Assembly (NCBI GenBank): GCA_934339135.1
Contig: CAKRHP010000012.1
Location: 54,552 to 118,551 of the forward strand
DNA length: 64,000 nt
Source of the DNA: an uncultured Lachnospiraceae bacterium
Lineage (GTDB): Bacteria; Bacillota; Clostridia; Lachnospirales; Lachnospiraceae
Direction of reading: 5' to 3'
The notes below the pieces were generated by a model. It was not told where the DNA came from and did not search any database. It worked only from the letters and a program-made list of their open reading frames with translations. Within the stretch, counting starts at the first letter, position 1; each line of letters starts with the position of its first letter. A program made the translations under genes and the position numbers. Positions 56,940-64,000 of the stretch are shown piece after piece.

Positions 56940-59900
56940 ATGTCAGATAATAATATGAACAGAAATAATCCCTTGTGGGATTCTGAAAAAAACATAGAAG
57001 AAAGATTGGACTATCTGGTCAGTGAATTAACCTTAGAAGAGAAATTCTCCTGTCTGGGTACAGGAAATCCAACCATAGAGCGATTGGGCATTCCGTCCTT
57101 TTATGTGGGTTGTGAGGGTGCCCATGGCTTGCAGATGCGCCATGATCAAAGCTTTGACAAGGGGGAGCCGCAGCCGACGACGATTTTTCCAAATCCTGTC
57201 GGTATGAGTGCTACCTGGGATCCGGAGCTGATTCGTAAGGCAGGGGAGGTAGTAGGAACTGAGGCAAGAGCTGTCTTTGAAAAGGACGGACGAAGGGGTG
57301 GCCTGTGTCTTTGGGCTCCAACCATTGACATGGAACGGGATCCACGCTGGGGACGTACGGAGGAGGCATATGGAGAGGATCCGTATCTCACGGGAAAGAT
57401 GGCGTCCGCATATATTCGCGGAATGCGGGGTGACGGAGAAACGATACGCTGTGGAGCTACATTAAAGCATTTTTATGCCAACAATGTAGAGGATGGTCGT
57501 GTCTGGAAATCCTCCTCCATTGATCCTCGAAATAAGCAGGAGTATTATCTGGAGCCATTTCGTCGTGCCGTGACGGAGGGCGGCGCCGAGGCGATGATGA
57601 CCTCTTATAATGAGATTAACGGTGTACCTGCGATCCTGAATCATGAAGTACAAAAGATTGCCAAGGAGCAATGGGGTGTGCATCATGTGGTATGCGATGG
57701 CGGCGATATGAAACAGACCGTAGACTGTCATCATTATTTTGGTTCTCATACAGAGACCATTGCCGAGGGATTAAAGGCGGGCATTGACTGCTTCACGGAT
57801 GATATTGATGCTGTGATCGAGGGAGCGAGAGAAGCTTATGAGCTGGGGATGATCGACATGACAGATATTGATCGTGCTTTGCGGTGTCATTTTAGTACTC
57901 TGATCCGTCTGGGATTATTTGATCCTCAGGAGACTGTCCCGGATTACGGACTGAATCTTCCGGAGTTTCAGAAGCTGGCGGGAGAGGTTACCACAGAATC
58001 CGTTGTACTCCTTAAGAATGACGAAATCGACGGACAGAAGCTGTTGCCATTAGACAAGACACAGATCACATCGGATCATAAAATTGCTGTGATCGGACCT
58101 TCCGCAGAGGAATGGTTCCTGGACTGGTACTCCGGCATTCCGCCCTATGCGGTGACGCCGCTGCAGGGCATCCGTGATGTCATATCTCATCCGGAAAATG
58201 TAATCTTTGAGTCAGGTGTGCCAAAGCTTAAGATCGCCTGCGGAGATAAATATCTGGGTCTGCTGGAGGATGGAGAAACCCTTGGCCTGGTCGAAGAGGA
58301 CAAGGCAGAAATCTTCGAGTCCGTTTTATGGGACAAGGAACAACTGACATTAAAAGCAGAGAGTAATGGTCGTTATCTGACCGCTCTGGACGGCTGTGAT
58401 GAGGATGAAGTGTATCGTGGCGGTATTTTTAAGGCTTGCTCTGAGAGGGCATTTGGATGGTTTGTCAAGGAAGCATTCCATGCACAGGTCAATCTTACGG
58501 ATTTAAAAGAGACAGAGGAAAAAGGCATGTCCCTGGCGGTTGGCAGTCACTTCAAAAGTATTCTGGAAAACGGGGAAGAATTTCAGCTGAAGGCATGGAA
58601 TAGCGGCGGACTTTATGTGGACGGGCAGAACCGGATCCGTGTCCGGGATGGTCAGGGCTTTGCGGAGGATGGAGAGGTGCGCCGGATCGTAAGCTGCACC
58701 GATGTCCATGGACATCAGGTATTTGCAGAAGATTTTAAAGCGGAGCGAAGCGGCGGCATCTATGAGACGGTGACAGGTCAGAAATACCGGACACTGCCCG
58801 CACTTTGTCCGGTTCTGGTCAAGGATGGCATCCAGGCAGCACGCGAGGCAGCAGCTCAGGCAGATACCGTGATCTATGTGGGCGGGGCACATCCGATGAT
58901 CACCTGTAAGGAGGAAGTGGATCGGAAGGATATTGACTTTCCGGTTTATCAGAGACAGCTTCTGCAGGCGGTATATCAGGAAAATCACAGGGTCATCGCA
59001 GCACTTGTAACAAGTGTGCCTTATGCGGTCGGCTGGGAGAAACAGCATCTGCCGGCAATCCTTACGATGGCAGGCGGCAGTATGGAGCTGGGAAACGGTC
59101 TGGCAGATATCCTGTTTGGGAAAAAAGCACCGGCCGGGCGGTTAAATATGACATGGTACCGCGATACAGAGCAGCTTCCGGATATGGATGATTATGACAT
59201 TATCCAGAAGGAAAGAACATATCAGTATTTTAAGGGAGAGGTGCTGTATCCCTTTGGATATGGTCTGACGTATACACCGACGGAGATTGATGCACTTACA
59301 GCGAAGGTTTCTGGGGATGAAAAGTATATTGATGTCACCTGTACTGTACAAAATATGGGACAAGTGAGAGATGCACTTCCGCCGCAGGATGAAGTGGTTC
59401 AGATTTATTATACGAAGAAGGATTCGGCCGTGAAACGCCCGATCCGGACATTGATCGCATTTAAAAGAGTAAAGGATCTGGAAGCAGGAGAAGAGCGGAC
59501 AGTTTCATTTCGGATTCCGGTCGAGGATCTGATGTATTATGATACGATCCAGAGAAAGAAGCTTCTGGAACCGGGAATGTATGAGATACAGGCAGGTCAT
59601 TCCTCCGCTGACATAGACGTTGTGGTTACAACCACACTGAAGGGGCAGGAGAGAGGATACCGGGACGGCGGTCTCTGGCAGCCGGCAGATCACTATGACC
59701 GCTCACGGAACGGATACTTGTGGGAAGGACATATGGGGTATGACAGTGTCGCACACAGAGCCGATGCGCATGTCCCGGAAGAATTATTTGAAAAAGTGGG
59801 CGGCTTGTGGCAGAATATAAATGAGGTGACCAGAGAGGAGAAGTCCGGGGAGCGGCTTGATGATTGTCTGGTTTTGGAGTATGACCGTGTCCGCCTGCCG

Positions 59901-60209
59901 GAGGAGACAGCATACCTTGTGCTGGATGCAGATGCCGTGTCGGAGAGTACGGTGGATGTATTTATCGATGACATACATAATAAGTCCTATATTGTGCCTG
60001 ATTTCGAGGATCTGTCCAGTGCCGGGGATAATCCGGGATGGGCGGCAGCAGCGACGGCAAAGAACGCACCTCATGGCAGAATATTCCGCCAGCTTCTGAT
60101 ACCGGTGGAGGGTCTGGAAGCATCTAATGAACCTGTAACCCTGCGGCTACGTTGTCAGGGAGATCTAAGGATCTGCCGGTGGAGATTTGTAAAAGGAAAT
60201 ACAAAGTAA
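56940..60209 (+). CDS. large GH3 glycosidase with fascin-like insertion
   Basis: A 1089-residue GH3 enzyme, xylosidase/glucosidase-like. The N-terminal barrel includes W-A-P-T-I-D-M-E-R-D-P-R-W-G-R and the probable nucleophile Asp253 in V-V-C-D-G-G-D. About 145 residues (about 425-570) interrupt the second GH3 domain; they contain N-G-R-Y-L-T-A, the signature of fascin-like beta-trefoil repeats. After the C-terminal fibronectin III-like domain (Y-P-F-G-Y-G-L-T-Y-T), about 200 residues form an additional beta-sandwich like a carbohydrate-binding module. There is no signal peptide. ATG 56940 has GGGAGG and is preferred to ATG 56919. The substrate is inferred only from family. Confidence 0.9.
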   Translation: MSDNNMNRNNPLWDSEKNIEERLDYLVSELTLEEKFSCLGTGNPTIERLGIPSFYVGCEGAHGLQMRHDQSFDKGEPQPTTIFPNPVGMSATWDPELIRKAGEVVGTEARAVFEKDGRRGGLCLWAPTIDMERDPRWGRTEEAYGEDPYLTGKMASAYIRGMRGDGETIRCGATLKHFYANNVEDGRVWKSSSIDPRNKQEYYLEPFRRAVTEGGAEAMMTSYNEINGVPAILNHEVQKIAKEQWGVHHVVCDGGDMKQTVDCHHYFGSHTETIAEGLKAGIDCFTDDIDAVIEGAREAYELGMIDMTDIDRALRCHFSTLIRLGLFDPQETVPDYGLNLPEFQKLAGEVTTESVVLLKNDEIDGQKLLPLDKTQITSDHKIAVIGPSAEEWFLDWYSGIPPYAVTPLQGIRDVISHPENVIFESGVPKLKIACGDKYLGLLEDGETLGLVEEDKAEIFESVLWDKEQLTLKAESNGRYLTALDGCDEDEVYRGGIFKACSERAFGWFVKEAFHAQVNLTDLKETEEKGMSLAVGSHFKSILENGEEFQLKAWNSGGLYVDGQNRIRVRDGQGFAEDGEVRRIVSCTDVHGHQVFAEDFKAERSGGIYETVTGQKYRTLPALCPVLVKDGIQAAREAAAQADTVIYVGGAHPMITCKEEVDRKDIDFPVYQRQLLQAVYQENHRVIAALVTSVPYAVGWEKQHLPAILTMAGGSMELGNGLADILFGKKAPAGRLNMTWYRDTEQLPDMDDYDIIQKERTYQYFKGEVLYPFGYGLTYTPTEIDALTAKVSGDEKYIDVTCTVQNMGQVRDALPPQDEVVQIYYTKKDSAVKRPIRTLIAFKRVKDLEAGEERTVSFRIPVEDLMYYDTIQRKKLLEPGMYEIQAGHSSADIDVVVTTTLKGQERGYRDGGLWQPADHYDRSRNGYLWEGHMGYDSVAHRADAHVPEELFEKVGGLWQNINEVTREEKSGERLDDCLVLEYDRVRLPEETAYLVLDADAVSESTVDVFIDDIHNKSYIVPDFEDLSSAGDNPGWAAAATAKNAPHGRIFRQLLIPVEGLEASNEPVTLRLRCQGDLRICRWRFVKGNTK

Positions 60210-60244
60210 ATTGAAATCACATGATGTGTAGAACGGAGGATGAT

Positions 60245-60628
60245 ATGGAAACAAATTTTATCTGGAAAGAACGAAAAAGAAATGCACTGGGCTTGCCATG
60301 GACATTTACCAAGTATGCCCTGACAGACGACAGACTTTTTATCACGACCGGCCTGTTAAAGACGGTTGAGGACGAGGTGCGTCTGTATCGTATTATGGAC
60401 CTGTCCCTGAGCCAGACCCTGTCCCAGAAGATTTTCGGGATCGGAACCATTCAGGTTTCCTCAGCGGATAAGAGCATGAAAGACTTCGAGATAAAAAATA
60501 TCAAGAAGCCCAGAGAGGTGAAGGAGCAGTTATCCCGGTTAGTAGAGGAAAACCGTGACAAAAAGCGTGTGACAAACCGTGAATTTATGGGGGACGACGC
60601 TGATTTTGATGACGATGATGACCGGTAG
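60245..60628 (+). CDS. small bacterial PH-domain protein
   Basis: A 127-residue protein whose first 100 residues match a bacterial pleckstrin-homology (bPH2/DUF304) fold: Y-A-L-T-D-D-R-L-F-I-T-T-G and I-x-x-L-S-x-S-Q-T-L-x-Q-K-I-F-G-I-G-T-I. The C-terminus is strongly acidic (D-D-A-D-F-D-D-D-D-D-R). ATG 60245 follows GGAGG. It has no membrane segment, unlike many relatives. It lies 35 bases after the GH3 gene and is probably cotranscribed; function unknown. Confidence 0.85.
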   Translation: METNFIWKERKRNALGLPWTFTKYALTDDRLFITTGLLKTVEDEVRLYRIMDLSLSQTLSQKIFGIGTIQVSSADKSMKDFEIKNIKKPREVKEQLSRLVEENRDKKRVTNREFMGDDADFDDDDDR

Positions 60629-60683
60629 AAATGATTCCAGTATAAAAAATGTCAAAAAACTCTTTTCATACGTGGGAGGAGTG

Positions 60684-60692
60684 TGTTATACT
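60684..60692 (+). promoter_or_regulatory. ppdK promoter (extended -10)
   Basis: TGT-TATACT is a good extended -10; the -35 position (TTTCAT, 17 bases upstream) is weak. The transcript would start near 60699. Confidence 0.5.
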
Positions 60693-60780
60693 AGAAACAG
60701 CGATGTGGCAGTCCGTGGGCGTAGTGCGTCCGTCTGTCGATATCAACATTACAATTACAAATATAGGAGGTAACTTTACA

Positions 60781-63417
60781 ATGGCAAACAAATGGGTGTA
60801 TATGTTTAGCGAAGGCGACATGACCATGCGTAACTTACTCGGTGGTAAGGGTGCGAACCTTGCAGAGATGACCAACATCGGTCTTCCTGTACCACAGGGT
60901 TTTACAGTAACTACAGAGGCTTGTACACAGTATTATGAGGATGGTCGTCAGATCAATGATGAGATCATGGCTCAGATCATGGACGGCGTAAAGAAGATGG
61001 AGGAGCTCAACGGCAAGAAGTTCGGTGATTCTAAGAATCCACTTCTCGTTTCTGTTCGTTCCGGTGCCCGTGCATCTATGCCTGGTATGATGGATACAAT
61101 TCTGAACCTTGGTCTTAACGATGACGTAGTGGCTACTATGATCGAGGGTAATGACGATCCTGCATTCGAGCGTTTCGTATACGATTCATACAGACGTTTC
61201 ATCCAGATGTTCTCTGATGTCGTTATGGAAGTTGGTAAGAAGTATTTCGAGCAGCTCATCGACAAGATGAAAGAGGAGAAGGGTGTTCAGTATGACGTTG
61301 ATCTGACTGCTCAGGATCTTAAGACTCTGGCAGAGCAGTTCAAGGCTGAGTACAAGAACCAGTTAGGTACAGACTTCCCATCTGATCCTGTAGAGCAGAT
61401 GAAGCTGGCTGTAGAGGCTGTATTCCGTTCATGGGACAACCCTCGTGCAAACGTATACCGTCGTGACAATGATATCCCTTATTCATGGGGTACAGCAGTT
61501 AACGTAATGCCTATGGTATTCGGTAACCTGAATAATGAGTCCGGTACAGGTGTTGCATTTACCCGTGACCCTGCAACAGGTGAGAACAAGCTGATGGGTG
61601 AGTTCCTGATCAACGCACAGGGCGAGGACGTAGTAGCCGGTGTTCGTACACCAATGCCAATCGCTCAGATGGAGCAGGAGTTCCCAGAGGCATATGCTGA
61701 GTTCGTTAAGGTTTGTGATACTCTTGAGAATCACTACCATGATATGCAGGATATGGAGTTTACTGTTGAGAACAAGAAGCTGTACATGCTTCAGTGCCGT
61801 AACGGTAAGAGAACAGCTCCAGCTGCATTAAAGATCGCTTGTGACCTTGTAGATGAGGGACATAAGACAGAGGAAGAAGCAGTAGCAATGATCGATCCTC
61901 GTAACCTGGATACACTTCTTCATCCACAGTTTGATGCTGCTGAGCTTAAGAAAGCTACTCCGATCGGAAAGGGTCTTGGTGCTTCTCCGGGAGCTGCTTG
62001 CGGTAAGGTCGTATTTACAGCAGAGGACGCTGTAGAGTGGGCTGAGCGCGGTGAGAAGGTTGTACTTGTTCGTCTTGAGACTTCTCCAGAGGATATCACA
62101 GGTATGAAGAGTGCACAGGGTATCCTGACTGTTCGTGGTGGTATGACATCACATGCAGCCGTAGTTGCCCGTGGTATGGGTACATGCTGTGTATCCGGTT
62201 GTGGCGACATCGTTATGGACGAGGAGAACAAGAAGTTCGAGCTCGCAGGTAAGACTTATACAGAGGGTTCTGAGATCTCTATCGATGGTACAACAGGTAA
62301 CATCTATGATGGTCTTATCCCAACTGTTGATGCTACGATCGCTGGTGAGTTCGGCCGTGTAATGGCTTGGGCTGACAAGTATAGAAAGCTTAAAGTTCGT
62401 ACAAATGCTGATACACCTGCAGATGCTAAGAAAGCTCGTGAGCTTGGTGCAGAGGGTATTGGTCTTTGCCGTACAGAGCATATGTTCTTCGAGGAAGACA
62501 GAATCGCTGCTTTCCGTGAGATGATCTGTTCTGATACAGTAGAAGAGAGAGAAGAAGCACTTGCTAAGATCCTTCCATATCAGCAGGGAGATTTCGAGGC
62601 TCTTTATGAGGCACTCGAGGGTAACCCAGTTACCATCCGTTTCCTGGATCCTCCACTTCATGAGTTCGTTCCTACTGAGGAAGCTGACATCAAGAAGCTT
62701 GCAGAAGCTAAGGGCAAGAGCGTAGAGGAGATTAAGGCAATCATCGATTCACTTCACGAGTTCAACCCAATGATGGGTCATCGTGGATGTCGTCTTGCTG
62801 TAACATATCCTGAGATTGCTAAGATGCAGACAAGCGCTGTTATCCGTGCAGCAATCAATGTAAAGAAGAAACATCCTGATTGGACAGTTGAGCCGGAGAT
62901 CATGATCCCACTTGTTGGTGATGTAAAAGAGCTTAAGAATGTTAAGGATGTCGTTGTAGCAACAGCTGACGCTGAGATCGCAGCAGCAGGCGTTGAGATG
63001 AAGTACGAAGTTGGTACTATGATCGAGATTCCTCGTGCAGCACTGACCGCTGATCAGATTGCAACAGAGGCTGAGTTCTTCTGCTTCGGTACAAACGACC
63101 TGACTCAGATGACATTCGGTTTCTCCCGTGATGATGCCGGTAAGTTCCTGGATGCTTACTATGATGCTAAGATCTATGAGAGCGATCCATTTGCCAAGCT
63201 TGACCAGACAGGTGTTGGCCAGCTGATGGAGATGGCTGTAGAGAAAGGTAAGAAGGTTCGTCCTTCCCTTCACTGCGGTATCTGTGGTGAGCACGGTGGA
63301 GATCCTTCATCTGTTGAGTTCTGCCACAAGATTGGTCTGGATTACGTATCATGTTCTCCATTCCGTGTGCCAATCGCACGTCTTGCAGCAGCACAGGCAG
63401 CAATCGCTGATAAATAA
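60781..63417 (+). CDS. ppdK: pyruvate, phosphate dikinase
   Basis: An 878-residue PPDK, interconverting pyruvate + ATP + Pi with PEP + AMP + PPi. Seen: N-terminal ATP-grasp (G-G-K-G-A-N-L-A-E-M), the phospho-carrier His in G-G-M-T-S-H-A-A-V-V-A-R-G-M-G, and the C-terminal PEP barrel with H-C-G-I-C-G-E-H-G-G-D-P. ATG 60781 has GGAGG and gives family length; the frame open to 60649 starts before the promoter. Clostridia use PPDK in glycolysis as a reversible PPi-linked enzyme. Codon bias is strong, indicating high expression. Confidence 0.98.
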   Translation: MANKWVYMFSEGDMTMRNLLGGKGANLAEMTNIGLPVPQGFTVTTEACTQYYEDGRQINDEIMAQIMDGVKKMEELNGKKFGDSKNPLLVSVRSGARASMPGMMDTILNLGLNDDVVATMIEGNDDPAFERFVYDSYRRFIQMFSDVVMEVGKKYFEQLIDKMKEEKGVQYDVDLTAQDLKTLAEQFKAEYKNQLGTDFPSDPVEQMKLAVEAVFRSWDNPRANVYRRDNDIPYSWGTAVNVMPMVFGNLNNESGTGVAFTRDPATGENKLMGEFLINAQGEDVVAGVRTPMPIAQMEQEFPEAYAEFVKVCDTLENHYHDMQDMEFTVENKKLYMLQCRNGKRTAPAALKIACDLVDEGHKTEEEAVAMIDPRNLDTLLHPQFDAAELKKATPIGKGLGASPGAACGKVVFTAEDAVEWAERGEKVVLVRLETSPEDITGMKSAQGILTVRGGMTSHAAVVARGMGTCCVSGCGDIVMDEENKKFELAGKTYTEGSEISIDGTTGNIYDGLIPTVDATIAGEFGRVMAWADKYRKLKVRTNADTPADAKKARELGAEGIGLCRTEHMFFEEDRIAAFREMICSDTVEEREEALAKILPYQQGDFEALYEALEGNPVTIRFLDPPLHEFVPTEEADIKKLAEAKGKSVEEIKAIIDSLHEFNPMMGHRGCRLAVTYPEIAKMQTSAVIRAAINVKKKHPDWTVEPEIMIPLVGDVKELKNVKDVVVATADAEIAAAGVEMKYEVGTMIEIPRAALTADQIATEAEFFCFGTNDLTQMTFGFSRDDAGKFLDAYYDAKIYESDPFAKLDQTGVGQLMEMAVEKGKKVRPSLHCGICGEHGGDPSSVEFCHKIGLDYVSCSPFRVPIARLAAAQAAIADK

Positions 63418-63460
63418 GATATGGTCTGATGTGATACAGCATTCATATTAGAATAATAGA

Positions 63461-63504
63461 TTCCCATTCCGGGCTAGGTTTTCGTCCGGGATGGGGATTT
63501 TTTT
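63461..63504 (+). terminator. terminator of ppdK
   Basis: CCCATTCCGG pairs with CCGGGATGGG (one G-U) across 13 bases, followed by seven T. Confidence 0.85.
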
Positions 63505-63628
63505 GTGCTATGAGCGAACTCTGAAAGGTGCATGTTTCGAATATACCTAGGGAAATGCTGATTAATTCAAGCAATTTCCAGTGATTTTTGTTATAATATA
63601 GGTATCTTGATGAAAGGCTGTGATACCT

Positions 63629-63790
63629 ATGAATAACCAATATACATTAACTGATATGGAATATTCAAACCGCAAAAAGAAAACAAAGCGTGAAGAATTT
63701 TTTAATGCTATGGATGAAATATGTGTACATGAGGTACAAAGAAGTGGCGTAAGATTGTTTCGTGCAATTACTTTTTTAACGACAAAATGA
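63629..63790 (+). pseudogene. truncated IS5-like transposase N-terminus
   Basis: A 53-residue frame starting M-N-N-Q-Y-T-L-T-D-M-E-Y, then R-K-K-K-T-K-R-E-E-F-F-N-A-M-D-E-I. This resembles the N-terminus of IS5-family transposases (Y-x-x-K-R-K-K-T-R-x-E-x-F-L-x-x-M-D). The sequence after M-D-E-I departs from the family, and a stop follows. A promoter-like TATAAT lies upstream. It is probably a remnant rather than a working gene. Confidence 0.4.
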
Positions 63791-63823
63791 TGTTATTTGA
63801 AATACGGAGGGTGAGAGGCGTTT

Positions 63824-63961
63824 ATGGAAGCACTATTTGATGGAAATATTGTTTTTGTATTCTTTTTTGCGATGATTGCAATTTACAATTATTCAGACTT
63901 ACGAATTTACGAATCCCGGAATTTTGAAATTGCCGATAGAAGATATTTTCCGTGGCGGTAA
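63824..63961 (+). CDS. possible 45-residue membrane peptide or IS remnant
   Basis: An open frame (M-E-A-L-F-D-G-N-I-V-F-V-F-F-F) with one hydrophobic segment and a charged tail. A GGAGG-like site lies about 13 bases upstream, farther than usual. No family is recognised; it may be a fragment of the IS-like region. Confidence 0.2.
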   Translation: MEALFDGNIVFVFFFAMIAIYNYSDLRIYESRNFEIADRRYFPWR

Positions 63962-64000
63962 TTCAAAACCACGTAATCCGCATATGCAGACTATGCTCAG

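Larger units (their letters stand above)
63548..64000 (+). mobile_element. probable left end of an IS5-like insertion sequence (partial)
   Basis: A CTAG tetramer, a typical IS5-group target, is followed by G-G-G-A-A-A-T-G-C-T-G-A-T-T-A-A-T-T-C, which resembles known IS5-type terminal repeats, then AT-rich sequence and a transposase-like start. The right end is beyond the window. Confidence 0.4.

Noticed and set aside
60649..60780. upstream extension of ppdK
   Set aside because: It starts before the extended -10 promoter; ATG 60781 with GGAGG gives the family N-terminus.
1..64000. tRNA or rRNA genes
   Set aside because: No cloverleaf with CCA-type end or rRNA-like stretch was noticed on either strand while reading; a dedicated scan was not possible.

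Overview
The window comes from a spore-forming, low- to mid-GC Firmicute, most likely a gut Lachnospiraceae. Evidence: AGGAGG-type ribosome binding sites and TTGACA/TATAAT promoters; sporulation genes (spoIIID, a SPOCS/LysM protein, a cwlD-like amidase); a MecA adaptor; a stand-alone 2[4Fe-4S] ferredoxin; pyruvate phosphate dikinase; an iron alcohol dehydrogenase; and two GH3 glycosidases. No species is claimed.

Region 1 (1-16826) is the accessory part. It starts inside a very large secreted protein with Asp-box, CARDB-like and Ig-like segments. After a hairpin terminator comes a tightly packed plus-strand operon: a secreted subtilisin-like protease, an unrecognised 465-residue cytoplasmic protein, a membrane-anchored periplasmic-binding-fold protein, an HlyD-type adaptor, a C39-peptidase ABC exporter, a second ABC exporter with a soluble N-terminal domain, and a 983-residue fusion of beta-propeller, Cache sensor and MFS transporter. 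The adaptor and two ABC proteins match the architecture of NHLM (nitrile-hydratase-leader microcin) export systems, but no precursor peptide is visible. This is the best candidate for an undescribed system.

Region 2 (16850-25500) is housekeeping: rpsF-ssb-rpsR with a probable S6:S18 autoregulatory leader; a pantothenate-to-CoA operon (panG-type ketopantoate reductase, panB, panC, panD, then coaBC); convergent truA; an iron alcohol dehydrogenase; and a small ferredoxin.

Region 3 (25600-37800) holds a DUF1858 redox-disulfide protein, mecA, a promoter-driven small-ORF unit, a GH18 protein, a cwlD-like amidase, the threonylcarbamoyl-AMP synthase / LMW-phosphatase-like / rpiB set (the phosphatase P-loop is degenerate), ilvE with a leader palindrome, a SPOCS/LysM protein, a chemoreceptor and a GNAT acetyltransferase.

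Region 4 (37800-49000) has DUF4250-murG, a MacAB-type efflux set, the potassium system trkA-trkH, spoIIID and a GH3 glycosidase.

Region 5 (48970-64000) has rpoB-rpoC, a second larger GH3 enzyme with a fascin-like insertion, a small PH-domain protein, ppdK, and at the right edge the probable left end of an IS5-like element.

No rRNA, tRNA or CRISPR array was seen. Function calls rest on motif reading by eye; no database search was run.
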